From positions 124,001-188,000 of the forward strand of contig NZ_JAAZWE010000002.1 in assembly GCF_013185185.1 (NCBI RefSeq): DNA of 64,000 nucleotides. The letters are read 5' to 3'. The DNA is from Saccharibacillus endophyticus (lineage in GTDB: Bacteria; Bacillota; Bacilli; Paenibacillales; Paenibacillaceae). The notes beneath the pieces are model-generated. The model was given only the letters and a program-made list of their open reading frames with translations. It did not search any database and had not been told where the DNA came from. Within the stretch, counting starts at the first letter, position 1; each line of letters opens with the position of its first letter. The position numbers and the translations under genes were made by a program. Shown piece after piece: positions 27,500-36,305 of the stretch.

Positions 27500-27559
27500 G
27501 ACCGGCGCTCACCTCCCTTTATAGTGTTGATGTTTGGCTGACTATAGTTTTGATGCTTG

Positions 27560-27660
27560 GCTTGCTTACTTCGATTAGATGTAAGTTTATGCCTGTCTGA
27601 ATCGCACTTGAAGCATGTGCGATTCAGACAGGCATAAACCATGATTTAGGCGAAGCAAGC
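27560..27660. repeat. Family I element, copy E (longest perfect stem)
   Basis: The inner arms at 27585-27607 and 27617-27639 are perfect 23-bp inverted complements with a 9-base loop TTGAAGCAT. Outer arms are GCTTGCTT...TTCG and CGAAGCAAGC. The layout (TAAG, GCC.GTCTGAA, AAGC.TGTGCG, TTCAG, TGATT.AG) matches copies A, D and F, but many paired positions differ together, so pairing rather than sequence appears conserved. Confidence 0.82.
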
Positions 27661-27674
27661 TTCTACAACGCAAA

Positions 27675-27741
27675 AGAGCAAAAAGCGGCATAGGCTGATT
27701 CGGACGATTCCGACATAAAGCTTGCGGCCGCTCTTTGCTCT
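27675..27741 (-). terminator. Hairpin between rnc and smc
   Basis: Arms AGAGCAAAAAGCGGC and GCCGCTCTTTGCTCT pair over 15 positions with one mismatch, and TCGGA/TCCGA forms a small stem in the loop. The T-run after it on the minus strand is weak (TTTTGCG). It could attenuate transcription from rnc to smc. Confidence 0.45.
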
Positions 27742-27759
27742 TCACTTGTATGACATGCT

Positions 27760-28449
27760 CTACAGTTTAAGCGTCTCCAGCGCCGCGGCCGCAGCTTGCT
27801 GCTCGGCTTCCTTCTTGGAACGTCCCGTTCCGCGCCCCAGGCTGCGTTCGCCCATGTAGACTTCGGACACGAATTCCCGCTCATGCGCCGGACCGCGTTC
27901 TTCCACGATCCGATATTCCAGCACGCCGAGATTATGGTGTTGGGTCAATTCCTGAAGTTCGGTCTTAAAGTCGCTCATTTGCAGCTTGCCGTCCCAGGCA
28001 ACCTGCGGGAATACATTACGGTCGAGGAATCCCCGAACCGCTTCAAGCCCCTGGTCGAGATACAACGCGCCCACGAACGATTCGAACACGTCCGCAAGCA
28101 GCGCGGGACGACTGCGTCCGCCTGTCAGCTCCTCGCCTTTGCCAAGCAGCACGTAAGCACCGAAATTCAGCACCTCCGCGAACTTGACCAGTGAAGGCTC
28201 GCACACGATAGCGGCACGCAACTTGGTCAATTCCCCTTCGGGACGGCCAGGGAAACGATTGTAGAGAAATTCCGACACCGTCAGCTCTAGTACCGCGTCG
28301 CCCAAAAATTCGAGCCGCTCATTATCATGATGCTGACTGAACCGGTGTTCGTTGACATACGACGCATGCGTAAAAGCCTGTTTAAGCAGAGGCTTGTCCG
28401 CAAACTGGATTCCTAGTTTGTGCTGCAGTTGTTTCAGATCTCCGCTCAA
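27760..28449 (-). CDS. rnc: Ribonuclease III, TTG start
   Basis: Double-strand-specific endonuclease for rRNA and mRNA processing. The 229 residues have the signature [14 protein letters not shown], the catalytic acid region [17 protein letters not shown], and a C-terminal dsRNA-binding domain ([65 protein letters not shown]). The start at 28449 is TTG, 9 bases after AAGGAG. It follows fabF after 12 bases, joining the fatty-acid operon to rnc-smc-ftsY. Confidence 0.97.
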   Translation of the reverse strand: MSGDLKQLQHKLGIQFADKPLLKQAFTHASYVNEHRFSQHHDNERLEFLGDAVLELTVSEFLYNRFPGRPEGELTKLRAAIVCEPSLVKFAEVLNFGAYVLLGKGEELTGGRSRPALLADVFESFVGALYLDQGLEAVRGFLDRNVFPQVAWDGKLQMSDFKTELQELTQHHNLGVLEYRIVEERGPAHEREFVSEVYMGERSLGRGTGRSKKEAEQQAAAAALETLKL

Positions 28450-28461
28450 CGTTCCGGCTCC

Positions 28462-29706
28462 TTACGCTTCGAATTTTTTAAGAATGACGGAAGCGTTATG
28501 TCCGCCGAATCCGAACGAGTTGGACATCACTACGTTCAAGTTCGCTTTGCGAGCCACGTTAGGTACGTAGTCGAGATCGCACGCTTCGTCCTGATTGTCA
28601 ATATTGATCGTCGGTGCCATGATCTGATTTTCCAGAGACAGGGCACAGATTACGGCTTCCACGCCGCCGGCTGCGCCGAGCAGGTGTCCGGTCATGGATT
28701 TGGTAGAGCTGACCGCAACTTTGCTTGCGTGTTCGCCGAGCGCTTTTTTGACCGCGGTCGTTTCCGACTTGTCGCCCGCCGGAGTCGATGTGCCGTGCGC
28801 GTTAATGTAATCCAGGTCTTCCGGTTGAAGACCCGCGCTTTTCAAAGCCATCGTCATGCAGCGAGCGGCGCCGTCCGGATCGGGATCGGTCATATGATGC
28901 GCGTCCGCGCTAAGACCGTAACCGACCACTTCCGCATAGATATGCGCGCCGCGGGCTTGAGCATGTTCCAGCGATTCCAAAACGAATACGCCCGCGCCTT
29001 CGCCCATTACGAATCCGTCGCGATCTTTGTCGAACGGACGGCTTGCTTTGGCCGGATCGTCATTGCGCGTGGACATGGCCCGCATCGCGCAGAATCCGGC
29101 CAGTCCCGTCGGACGAATCGTCGCTTCCGCGCCTCCGCAGATCATCGCGTCGGCATCGCCGCGCGCGATCAGCTTGAACGAATCGCCGATCGAGTGCGTG
29201 CCTGTCGCGCAAGCGGTCACGACCGATGTGTTAGGGCCTTTAGCACCCAATTTGATCGATACGTCGCCGGAACCCATGTTCGCGATCATCATCGGGATAA
29301 AGAACGGGCTGACCCGCTTCGGTCCCTTTTGCAACAATGTCGTAAACTGGTCTTCCCAAGTGCCCAGACCGCCGATACCCGAACCGACGATCACGCCGAT
29401 ACGTTCCGCTTCGATCGAATCGCCGATCTTCAATCCGCTATCTTGCAGGGCTTGCGCGGAGGCTGCATAAGCGAACTGCACATAGCGGTCCATCTTGCGC
29501 GCTTCCTTGCGTTCTACGTAGTCTTCGGGATTGAAGTCGTGAATCTCCGCGGCAATCTGCGTCGGATACTCGCTGACGTCGAAGCTCTCGATTTTCGAGA
29601 TCCCCGATTTGCCCGCGAGCAAACTGTTCCAAAACGTTTCCACGTCCTTGCCGAGGGAAGTCACGACTCCCATACCGGTAACGACTACTCTATGTTGCTG
29701 CTCCAT
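28462..29706 (-). CDS. fabF: 3-oxoacyl-ACP synthase II
   Basis: Elongating condensing enzyme of type II fatty-acid synthesis. The 414 residues carry the Cys-His-His triad: Cys166 in [12 protein letters not shown], His in [11 protein letters not shown] and His in [11 protein letters not shown]. The ATG at 29706 ([16 protein letters not shown]) follows AGAGGTGG; a GTG three codons earlier overlaps the site. It is placed between acpP and rnc, whereas in Bacillus fabF is elsewhere with fabHA. Confidence 0.97.
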   Translation of the reverse strand: MEQQHRVVVTGMGVVTSLGKDVETFWNSLLAGKSGISKIESFDVSEYPTQIAAEIHDFNPEDYVERKEARKMDRYVQFAYAASAQALQDSGLKIGDSIEAERIGVIVGSGIGGLGTWEDQFTTLLQKGPKRVSPFFIPMMIANMGSGDVSIKLGAKGPNTSVVTACATGTHSIGDSFKLIARGDADAMICGGAEATIRPTGLAGFCAMRAMSTRNDDPAKASRPFDKDRDGFVMGEGAGVFVLESLEHAQARGAHIYAEVVGYGLSADAHHMTDPDPDGAARCMTMALKSAGLQPEDLDYINAHGTSTPAGDKSETTAVKKALGEHASKVAVSSTKSMTGHLLGAAGGVEAVICALSLENQIMAPTINIDNQDEACDLDYVPNVARKANLNVVMSNSFGFGGHNASVILKKFEA

Positions 29707-29826
29707 ATGGGCCACCTCTATATTTGCGAGTTCCCGCTTGACGGGAAGTCTTATTATTGTTCCATAATGTAGGAGAAGTCCCGAGCCGGCTTCGTAAAAA
29801 GCACGGTGCGGGACCCTTAAACGTCC

Positions 29827-30060
29827 TTAGGTATGCGATTGTATGTAGCTTACAACGTCACCTACGGTCGTGATTTTCTCTGCGTCTTCGTCAGAGATCT
29901 CCAAGTCGAACTCGTCTTCAAGCTCCATTACCAATTCGACCACGTCGAGCGAGTCCGCTCCGAGATCTTCCTTGAAAGAAGCTGTTGGCGTAACTTCCGC
30001 TTCGTCGGCACCCAGGCGGTCCACGACGATGCGAGTTACGCGCTCCATTACATCAGACAT
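29827..30060 (-). CDS. acpP: Acyl carrier protein
   Basis: Carries growing acyl chains on a phosphopantetheine arm. The 77-residue acidic protein has the attachment serine Ser37 in [34 protein letters not shown] at 30060 (MSDVMERV) after GAGGAGGTG; the 27 codons upstream are not part of the family. It is preceded by a gap of about 215 bases that includes a family I element, so acpP may have an additional promoter. Confidence 0.98.
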   Translation of the reverse strand: MSDVMERVTRIVVDRLGADEAEVTPTASFKEDLGADSLDVVELVMELEDEFDLEISDEDAEKITTVGDVVSYIQSHT

Positions 30061-30167
30061 CCGATTCACCTCCTCTTCAAATGGTATTATACGAGAAGCT
30101 TCGCCAAAATGCCACTGTTTACGGACCGGGCTTGCAAACAAACGTTTGTAACCCCATTTCCATCCAG

Positions 30168-30270
30168 CAGCTTGACCAAGTTAAATTTAGGGTTGCGTCC
30201 AGATGAAGCGTACCTAAAGCGTGCACGTTTCAGATGAACACAAACCTCTGATTAAGATTGGTCAAGCTAC
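30168..30270. repeat. Family I element, copy F (full length)
   Basis: Outer arms AGCTTGACCA and TGGTCAAGCT pair perfectly. The interior reads TAGGGTTGCGTCC...TACCTAAAGCGTGCACGTTTCAG...AAACCTCTGATTAAGA, homologous to copies A and D. It lies only 6 bases from the fabG stop codon, between fabG and acpP. Confidence 0.82.
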
Positions 30271-30276
30271 TAGGGT

Positions 30277-31032
30277 TTACATATACATGCCGCCGTCGAC
30301 ATGCAGGACTTGTCCTGTCATATACGAAGCGTCAGGCGAAACAAGGAAAGCAACGGCCGTCGCGACTTCCTCCGGACGGCCGAGACGATTCAGCGGAATT
30401 CCCGCAAGCAGTCCCGTCTTGATTTCTTCGGATAAAACATCCGTCATGTCGGTATCGATGAAGCCCGGCGCCACGCAGTTCACGGTGATGCCGCGGCTGC
30501 TGAACTCTCTCGCGCAGGACTTGGTCATGCCGATCACGCCCGCTTTTGCCGCCGTATAATTGACTTGACCGGCATTGCCGATCGCGCCGACGACCGAAGA
30601 AATATTGACGATCTTGCCGGAGCGCTGCTTCATCATCGGCCGCGTTACCGCCTTGATGCAGTTGAACACGCCTTTGAGATTCGTCTCGATCACGTCGTCG
30701 AATTCTTCTTCCTTCATGCGCATCACAAGGTTATCGCGAGTGATTCCCGCATTATTAATCAGGATATCCACGCTTCCGAACTCGGCGGCTACCGCTTTGA
30801 CCAGTTCTTCCGCTTCCGCGCTTTTGCCTACATTGGCTTTGAACGCCGCGGCTTTTACGCCGAGTGCTTCCAGCTCGCGCACCACTTCCAGCGCGGAAGC
30901 TTCGTTGCCGGCGTAATTGACCGCCACGTTCGCTCCGCGGCGTCCCAGTTCGAGCGCGATCGCCCGACCGATTCCGCGCGAAGCGCCTGTAACCAGTGCA
31001 TTTTGTCCTTTGATCGGCTGTTCCATATTCAA
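30277..31032 (-). CDS. fabG: 3-oxoacyl-ACP reductase
   Basis: NADPH-dependent short-chain dehydrogenase of fatty-acid elongation. The 251 residues show [15 protein letters not shown] (cofactor), NNAGITRD, and the catalytic Ser-Tyr-Lys in [23 protein letters not shown]. The start is uncertain: TTG at 31032 is 6 bases from AGGAGG, while ATG two codons later is 12 bases away. It follows fabD and ends just before a family I element. Confidence 0.97.
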   Translation of the reverse strand: MNMEQPIKGQNALVTGASRGIGRAIALELGRRGANVAVNYAGNEASALEVVRELEALGVKAAAFKANVGKSAEAEELVKAVAAEFGSVDILINNAGITRDNLVMRMKEEEFDDVIETNLKGVFNCIKAVTRPMMKQRSGKIVNISSVVGAIGNAGQVNYTAAKAGVIGMTKSCAREFSSRGITVNCVAPGFIDTDMTDVLSEEIKTGLLAGIPLNRLGRPEEVATAVAFLVSPDASYMTGQVLHVDGGMYM

Positions 31033-31065
31033 TGCTAACCTCCTGTTCGGTCATTATCGCGCCGC

Positions 31066-32001
31066 TTAAGCCAGCGCTTCGGCCAAGCTGTCCGCGGCTG
31101 CCAGACTGTTCACGCTGAACACCTGTACGGATTTGTCGATTTTCTTGATCAGTCCCGCCAATACGCTGCCCGGTCCGATCTCGACGAAAGTATCCACGCC
31201 TTCGCTAATCAACCATTGTACGCTATCTTCCCACAGAACGGGGGAATAAACTTGGCTGATCAACGAGTCTCGTACCGCTTCCGCTCCATTGACCGGACGT
31301 GCCGTAACATTCGCGACAACCGGAAGACGTCCTTCATTGAAAGTCACGTCCGCAAGCTTCTCTCCAAGCTTTTCTGCCGCTTCTTTCATCAAGGAAGAAT
31401 GGAAAGGCCCGCTAACTTCCAAAGCAATCGCGCGCTTCGCTCCGACTTCTTTGACGCGGGCGCTGAGCGCTTCCACGCCTTCTGACGAGCCCGACACCAC
31501 AATCTGTCCGGGACAGTTGAGATTGGCCGGTTCCACGATCGTGCCTGCCGCCGAAATTTCGGCACACAGTTCCGCAAGCTTGCTGCGGTCTGCGCCAAGC
31601 ACGGCCGCCATTGCGCCTTGCCCGCCCGGAACGGCCGCTTCCATGAATTGGCCGCGCGCACGCACGACCGCGACCGCGTCTTCGAAAGAAAGCACGCCAG
31701 CCGCTGCCAGGGCGCTGTATTCGCCCAAGCTGTGCCCCGCTGCATAGTCGGCTTCGATTCCTTTAGCCTGAACAGCTTGCAGCAAAGCAAGGCTTGCCGT
31801 CAACAACGCAGGCTGCGTATTGGCGGTTTGCTTCAGATCTTCGACCGGTCCGTCGAAGACAAGCTTGGTCAAATCGAATCCGAGCGTACGGTCCGCCGTA
31901 TCGAACAGCGTTTTGGCATCCGGAAGTGCATCATAAGCATCGCGGGCCATGCCCACGCTCTGCGCACCCTGTCCGGGAAAAACAAATGCTATTTTGCCCA
32001 T
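31066..32001 (-). CDS. fabD: Malonyl-CoA:ACP transacylase
   Basis: Transfers malonyl groups from CoA to acyl carrier protein. The 311 residues begin MGKIAFVFPGQGAQSVGM and have the nucleophile Ser91 in AGHSLGEYSAL, an arginine in VRARGQFM, and GPFHSSLM with the catalytic histidine. ATG at 32001 follows GAGGAAT. It sits between fabH and fabG in the FapR-headed operon. Confidence 0.97.
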   Translation of the reverse strand: MGKIAFVFPGQGAQSVGMARDAYDALPDAKTLFDTADRTLGFDLTKLVFDGPVEDLKQTANTQPALLTASLALLQAVQAKGIEADYAAGHSLGEYSALAAAGVLSFEDAVAVVRARGQFMEAAVPGGQGAMAAVLGADRSKLAELCAEISAAGTIVEPANLNCPGQIVVSGSSEGVEALSARVKEVGAKRAIALEVSGPFHSSLMKEAAEKLGEKLADVTFNEGRLPVVANVTARPVNGAEAVRDSLISQVYSPVLWEDSVQWLISEGVDTFVEIGPGSVLAGLIKKIDKSVQVFSVNSLAAADSLAEALA

Positions 32002-32091
32002 CGTGAATATTCCTCGTTTCTGTTGGAATCGCGCACCGTCTTTCGGGAAACCCAAATTGCGATATGCAGCCGATCAAGTCCTTTTACCCTA

Positions 32092-33081
32092 TTACCAGAT
32101 CAATGCAGCTCCGCCCCAAGTCAGGCCGCCGCCGAAGCCGACCATAACGACGCGGTCGCCTTCTTTGATGCGTCCTTGTTCGTAAGCTTCGACCAAAGCC
32201 AGCGGAATGGATGCTGCCGACGTATTGGCATATTTATCAACATTGATCATCACCCGATCTTCGGACAGATTCAAACGCTGCATCGCCGATTGGATAATGC
32301 GAATATTAGCTTGGTGCGGAATGAATAAATCGATATCGTCTTTGGTCATTTCGGCTTTGCGAAGCACTTCTTCCGTTGCAGTGCCCATGACGCGCACCGC
32401 AAACTTGAATACATCGCGGCCGTTCATGTAGATAAAGTGCTGTTTGGCGTCGACGGTCTCCGCAGAAGCAGGCAAACGCGAACCTCCGGCAGGCAGCTTG
32501 AGTTGATCGCCTCCTGCGCCTTCCGCTCCCAGATCGAACGATTGGAAGCCGCGACCTTGAGGAACTTCGCCCAGCACTACCGCGCCGGCTCCGTCGCCGA
32601 AAAGGACGCAAGTGTTGCGGTCCGTGTAGTCGGTAATACGCGACAACGTATCCGCACCGATGACCAGCGCGTTATTGTACATGCCGTTTTGGATAAATCC
32701 GGTTGCCGCCGCCAAGCTGTATACGAAGCCCGAGCATGCCGCGCTCAGATCGAACGCCGCCGCTTTTTTCGCGCCCAATTTATCTTGTAAAATGCAGGCT
32801 GTCGAAGGGAAAGAAGTGTCCGGCGTAATCGTAGCTACAATGATCAAGTCCAACTCTTCGGGCTTGATGCCCACCGAAGCCAGCGCTTTGATCGAAGCCT
32901 CGTAAGCCAGATCCGATGTCGCTTGTTCCGGCGCGGCGATATGGCGCTCGCGAATTCCGGTACGGCTGACAATCCATTCGTCGTTCGTCTCCACCATTTT
33001 TTCAAGCTCTGCATTATCCAAAATCCGCTCCGGCACGTACTTGCCCGCTCCGATCACGCCGACCGGCCGTAAGTTCTTCAT
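32092..33081 (-). CDS. fabH: 3-oxoacyl-ACP synthase III
   Basis: Starts fatty-acid chains by condensing acyl-CoA primers with malonyl-ACP; Gram-positives use branched primers. The 329 residues have Cys116 in DLSAACSGFVYSLA, His in FIPHQANIRI and Asn in KYANTSAASIPLAL. The ATG overlaps the plsX stop as TAATG, so translation is coupled. It is the only fabH in the window. Confidence 0.97.
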   Translation of the reverse strand: MKNLRPVGVIGAGKYVPERILDNAELEKMVETNDEWIVSRTGIRERHIAAPEQATSDLAYEASIKALASVGIKPEELDLIIVATITPDTSFPSTACILQDKLGAKKAAAFDLSAACSGFVYSLAAATGFIQNGMYNNALVIGADTLSRITDYTDRNTCVLFGDGAGAVVLGEVPQGRGFQSFDLGAEGAGGDQLKLPAGGSRLPASAETVDAKQHFIYMNGRDVFKFAVRVMGTATEEVLRKAEMTKDDIDLFIPHQANIRIIQSAMQRLNLSEDRVMINVDKYANTSAASIPLALVEAYEQGRIKEGDRVVMVGFGGGLTWGGAALIW

Positions 33082-34157
33082 TAATCCGTCACTCGCTTCC
33101 CGCTGATTTGCTCGTTTTCTTGTTCGTATGCCGCGTCTTGTTCATCTGTCTGTTTTTGCTCGCGCACCATGATTTGCATACTGCTGGAAATACTTGAAAC
33201 CAGCTGGCTTTCCAATGCGATCTTGGCTTGACGCACAGCGTTTTTGATGGCTTCGGCGTCAGAAGACCCGTGCGCCTTGATGACCAACCCGTTCAGGCCG
33301 AGCAAGGGCGCGCCACCATGCTTTTTATAATCCATCTTCGATCTGAGGCCGCGAAGCTGAGGCATCACAAGCGCCGCGCCGATCTTAGCTTTGAATGAAG
33401 AAGTTAATTCCTGTTTCAATAATTTGAATACGGCTCCTGCCGTGCCTTCGAGTGCTTTGAGCAGGATATTTCCTGCAAAGCCGTCACACACAAGCACGTC
33501 GCAAACCCCGTCCAAAATGTCACGAGCTTCAACGTTGCCCACGAAGTTGATAGGCAGTTCGGAAATAAGCGGGAATGCGGCTTTCGTCAGCTCATTGCCT
33601 TTTCCCGGCTCCGTTCCCACATTGAGCAAGCCGACGCGAGGATTGGCGATGCCGTGTACTTTTTCGCGGTATAAGCTCCCCATCAGAGCATATTGCGCCA
33701 AATGTTCCGGCTTGGCATCCATGTTGGCTCCAAGATCAAGTGCCAATGTACCTTGCCCGCTTTCGTCGAGCGTCGGAATCATCGGCGCCAGCGCCGGGCG
33801 CTCCACGCCGTTCATTCGTCCGACGACGAGAAGTCCCGTTGTCATCAGGGCGCCGGTGTTGCCTGCCGAGATCATGGCGTCGGCTTCGCCTTCCTTGACC
33901 ATGCGTCCCGCCACGACCATCGAAGCATCCTTTTTGCGGCGAACGGCCCGAACCGGTTCATCGTCGCCGGAGATGACTTCTCCAGCATGAACGATTTGCA
34001 GATTGGGCTTGCCTTCGCCGATCAGCGGCGCCAGCTTCGCTTCATCGCCGACCAGCTTGATCGTGACGTCGCTCCACTCGGCAGCCGCTTGCAATGCACC
34101 TGCCGCCGCACTATCCGGTGCATGGTCGCCGCCCATCGCGTCTATTGCAATAATCAT
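33081..34157 (-). CDS. plsX: Phosphate acyltransferase PlsX
   Basis: Makes acyl-phosphate from acyl-ACP for phospholipid synthesis. The 358 residues begin [14 protein letters not shown] and contain the family segments [41 protein letters not shown] and [16 protein letters not shown]. The last 30 residues are a charged Gln/Glu-rich tail. It lies 24 bases after fapR and overlaps fabH by one base. Confidence 0.97.
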   Translation of the reverse strand: MIIAIDAMGGDHAPDSAAAGALQAAAEWSDVTIKLVGDEAKLAPLIGEGKPNLQIVHAGEVISGDDEPVRAVRRKKDASMVVAGRMVKEGEADAMISAGNTGALMTTGLLVVGRMNGVERPALAPMIPTLDESGQGTLALDLGANMDAKPEHLAQYALMGSLYREKVHGIANPRVGLLNVGTEPGKGNELTKAAFPLISELPINFVGNVEARDILDGVCDVLVCDGFAGNILLKALEGTAGAVFKLLKQELTSSFKAKIGAALVMPQLRGLRSKMDYKKHGGAPLLGLNGLVIKAHGSSDAEAIKNAVRQAKIALESQLVSSISSSMQIMVREQKQTDEQDAAYEQENEQISGKRVTD

Positions 34158-34181
34158 TTCCGCGTCCTCCTTTTGACCGTA

Positions 34182-34754
34182 TTACCGGTTCTTGTCGTCG
34201 GACCGGTAGATGATAAAGTTTCCTTGGAATACCATTTCTTCGCCGACATAGGACAGCACTTCAACCTTGGCTCTTCCCGCCTTGCCCGGACTGCTTCGGA
34301 CATAAGCTTTGGCAATGCATTTCTCGCCGAGATGAATCGGCCTCACGAAGCGCAGGTCCGCGGATGCCGTCAGCGCGATCTCGTCGTTGATCACCGCAAC
34401 CGCAAGCGAATTGGCCTGGGCAAAAATATGGTGTCCGCGCGCAATCTGCGTGCGGCTGAATACATGTTCGTCGCGAATTTCAAAGATCGAAATCCCGCTT
34501 CGGTCAAGCTGAAGATCAATAATGTCGCCGATGACTTCTTCCGCAGCCAGCGACCGCACTTGATCGTAAGACCGTTCCGCCATCAGCTTCATTCGCTCGC
34601 GAAGCTCGGGAATCCCGAGCTCCATCCGGTCGAGGCGAATCGTTTGGATGCTGACTTTAAGGCGGCGTGTCAGTTCCCGGTCAGTCACGAACGGATTCTC
34701 GTCGATCAACTCGACAAGTCTCTGTTGACGCTGACGTTTTGGTAAACGTTCGAT
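34182..34754 (-). CDS. fapR: Fatty-acid synthesis repressor FapR, apparent ATC start
   Basis: Represses fatty-acid and phospholipid genes and is released by malonyl-CoA. The 190-residue product has an N-terminal helix-turn-helix (NPFVTDRELTRRLKVSIQTIRLDRMELGIPELRERMK) and a hot-dog ligand domain (HHIFAQANSLAVAVINDEIALTASADLRFVRPIHLGEKCIAKAYVRSS). The conserved N-terminus ERLPKRQRQQRLVELIDENPF extends upstream of any ATG, GTG or TTG. The only codon placed for initiation is ATC at 34754, six bases after AAAGGAGGAG. A TTG at 34709 would cut off part of the DNA-binding domain and lacks a binding site. No in-frame standard start is seen upstream. Confidence 0.93.
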   Translation of the reverse strand: MERLPKRQRQQRLVELIDENPFVTDRELTRRLKVSIQTIRLDRMELGIPELRERMKLMAERSYDQVRSLAAEEVIGDIIDLQLDRSGISIFEIRDEHVFSRTQIARGHHIFAQANSLAVAVINDEIALTASADLRFVRPIHLGEKCIAKAYVRSSPGKAGRAKVEVLSYVGEEMVFQGNFIIYRSDDKNR

Positions 34755-34773
34755 GCCGGTCTCCTCCTTTGCC

Positions 34774-34790
34774 GGACGCCCGGGGCGTCC
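34774..34790 (-). promoter_or_regulatory. Hairpin next to the fapR ribosome-binding site
   Basis: Seven-base perfect stem GGACGCC/GGCGTCC with a 3-base loop, 7 bases upstream of AAAGGAGGAG. It could influence translation initiation at the ATC codon. This is inference from position only. Confidence 0.4.
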
Positions 34791-34820
34791 CAGATCCGCA
34801 AAGCGCCTAATGATAATGTG

Positions 34821-34890
34821 AGTAGCTTGACCGCTTAAGAGGTTAGGTTACGCCTCTCGAAAACCTTAGATTTGATGCGGTTAAGGTACT
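34821..34890. repeat. Family I element, copy G1 (shortened)
   Basis: Outer arms AGTAGCTTGACCGC and GCGGTTAAGGTACT, with inner GGTTACGCC...AAAACCTTA. It carries the TAGCTTGACC arm type. It is inside the predicted fapR leader. Confidence 0.6.
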
Positions 34891-34894
34891 TATA

Positions 34895-34936
34895 CCTTGT
34901 CAACGTTAGAAGTAAGGATTAAGAGTCGACAAGGTA
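34895..34936. repeat. Family I element, copy G2 (arms joined)
   Basis: ACCTTGTCAACGTTAGAAGTAAGG joined directly to ATTAAGAGTCGACAAGGT, which is copy A without its inner stem. It adjoins copy G1 in the fapR leader. The stretch 34755-35046 otherwise holds no gene and no further recognisable feature. Confidence 0.65.
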
Positions 34937-35046
34937 CTAAGTCCGATTATATGCGCCCGTTACCGGGCCGCTTCCCCTTTGAATCAGAGCTTCGCGAAGG
35001 CCGCGCAATCTTGTGCGCTTCTTATGTAGGTCCGCCGCGAAGACTT

Positions 35047-35097
35047 TTAGAACCTGGTACTAACCGCTAGTATAAATCATTCCGCCAAAAAAGGAAA
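35047..35097 (-). promoter_or_regulatory. FapR operator and promoter of the fatty-acid operon
   Basis: TTAGAACCTGGTACTAA at 35047-35063 is a near-perfect 17-bp palindrome matching the FapR site (TTAGTACC-n-GGTACTAA type) with one mismatch. It lies just downstream of a minus-strand -10 box TATACT (35069-35074) with a weak -35 TTTCCT (35092-35097) at 17-base spacing. Bound repressor would cover the start site. The transcript would begin about 300 bases before fapR. Confidence 0.75.
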
Positions 35098-35131
35098 GAG
35101 GGAACGAAAGCCGAAGCGTTCGTCCCCTCTT
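35095..35131 (-). terminator. Second terminator downstream of rpmF
   Basis: Minus-strand stem AAGAGGGGACGAACG...TTTCGTTCCCTCTT followed by TCCTTTTTT. The T-run overlaps the -35 region of the FapR-controlled promoter. Confidence 0.7.
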
Positions 35132-35151
35132 GTTCCAATATGAAAAGCAAT

Positions 35152-35180
35152 GAAAAAAGCCCCGCCGAATGGCGAGGCTT
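35152..35180 (-). terminator. Terminator after rpmF
   Basis: Minus-strand stem AAGCCTCGCC-attc-GGCGGGGCTT followed by TTTTTTCATT. Confidence 0.88.
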
Positions 35181-35213
35181 CCTCAAGATCGACAAGCGAT
35201 CATCGTTCGAGAA

Positions 35214-35387
35214 TTATTGGGAAATAACTTCTCTGGACTTGTAAGTTCCGCAAACTTTGCATACGTGGTGAGCCAGTTTGAGCTCTCCGCATTGTTCGCA
35301 CTTCACCATGCCCGGCACCGCCAGCTTGAAATGCGTGCGACGTTTGTCGCGGCGCGTTTTGGACGTTCTCCGTTGAGGTACTGCCAT
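35214..35387 (-). CDS. rpmF: 50S ribosomal protein L32, zinc form
   Basis: A 57-residue ribosomal protein, [22 protein letters not shown]..., with a zinc ribbon CEQC and CKVC. This is the C+ type; zinc-free paralogues replace it under zinc limitation in some Firmicutes. ATG at 35387 after AAGGAGGTG. It is paired with the upstream yceD gene, a widespread arrangement next to plsX-fab genes. Confidence 0.97.
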   Translation of the reverse strand: MAVPQRRTSKTRRDKRRTHFKLAVPGMVKCEQCGELKLAHHVCKVCGTYKSREVISQ

Positions 35388-35455
35388 GTTTAACACCTCC
35401 TTATTCAAGTCAACCGGCCCGAAGGCCGGGTGCTGCTGCCCGATCACTCACGAGC

Positions 35456-35965
35456 TTACTTAAAGAAATCTTTGAGCCCGGCAAGCCGGGGGTCGATTAC
35501 CGTATTGTCGCAGCCGCAGGCCGTCTCGTTCAGATTACTTCCGCACGTCTGGCAGAGTCCTTTGCAGTCCTCTTTGCACAGCGGCGCGCTCGGCATGCCC
35601 AGCGTCAAGTATTCTTCCAGATAAGGCGACAGCTCGATCACGTCGTCGTCCGCGAGGATCATGTCCTCGTCGTCTTCAAGGTCCGCTTCGTCTTCTTCAC
35701 GCTGCTTGAATCGTTCCTCGAACGGAATATCCAATTCGATATGAGCCGTCTCCAGACAACGTGAGCAAACCATATCCAAATGTCCCGTAAGCGTTCCGCT
35801 CACGCCTACTGTTCCGTCGAGCGACGGCGAAGCCGTCAGTTCGGCCAAAACAGGAGAAGCGGAAATCACGTCCGTACGACCTTCGATCGTTCGTTCAATC
35901 GGCACATTGCCGCTCAACTGAACCGGTTCGCCGTTTTGAATCGTTCTGCGCAAGTGCAGACGCAT
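35456..35965 (-). CDS. yceD: DUF177/YceD family protein
   Basis: A 169-residue protein of the YceD family, implicated in 23S rRNA accumulation in E. coli and plants. Metal-type cysteine pairs are visible: CSRC at about 80, and CKEDCKGLCQTCGSNLNETACGC near the C-terminus. An acidic stretch REEDEADLEDDEDMILADDD lies between them. The start is ATG 35965 (MRLHLRRTIQNG), 8 bases after GGAG; two nearer in-frame starts are too close. A consensus promoter lies directly upstream and rpmF directly downstream. Confidence 0.9.
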   Translation of the reverse strand: MRLHLRRTIQNGEPVQLSGNVPIERTIEGRTDVISASPVLAELTASPSLDGTVGVSGTLTGHLDMVCSRCLETAHIELDIPFEERFKQREEDEADLEDDEDMILADDDVIELSPYLEEYLTLGMPSAPLCKEDCKGLCQTCGSNLNETACGCDNTVIDPRLAGLKDFFK

Positions 35966-35991
35966 ATTCATCACTCCAAACAAACAAAGTT

Positions 35992-36021
35992 ATTATATCG
36001 ACTTAACTTCTGTTTTGTCAA
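35992..36021 (-). promoter_or_regulatory. Consensus sigma-A promoter of yceD-rpmF
   Basis: Minus strand TTGACA (36016-36021), 18-base spacer, TATAAT (35992-35997): both hexamers are perfect. The leader before yceD is only about 20 bases. The rest of the 35966-36305 gap, up to the rightward tmcAL gene, shows only a small GC hairpin CCGGGATTTCCCGG near 36230. Confidence 0.88.
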
Positions 36022-36305
36022 CAGTCAGTCAAGTATTTTTCATTTACGCCCTTTTCGGCGCGCGGCGCGGCTTGAAGAGTCTTTTCACCCTTTCGCCGAA
36101 GCTTTTGCACGTGTAAGCTAGGAGAAGCGCATGCTGATTACGGCTTTCCACTCAGCTCGCATCAACGGACAAACTGTGTCATCCGAAACCACAATGTTCG
36201 GCACTTTCGTTCGCGGCGTAAAAAAATATTCCGGGAAATCCCGGACGAAGGTTTATTCTACCACATAAATTCCATCTTGTTAAGAGAAAAGAGTTGATCT
36301 TTCAT

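Noticed and set aside
25496..27541. Very long open frame on the plus strand antisense to smc
   Set aside because: Mirror of smc codon structure; its composition (Arg/Phe/Leu-rich) is unlike any protein, it has no ribosome-binding site, and smc is unambiguous on the other strand.
35214..35447. Longer N-terminus for L32 and similar upstream extensions (acpP, rplS, coaD, fabD)
   Set aside because: Family N-termini and AGGAGG-type sites agree on the internal starts; the extensions overlap those sites or the preceding gene.
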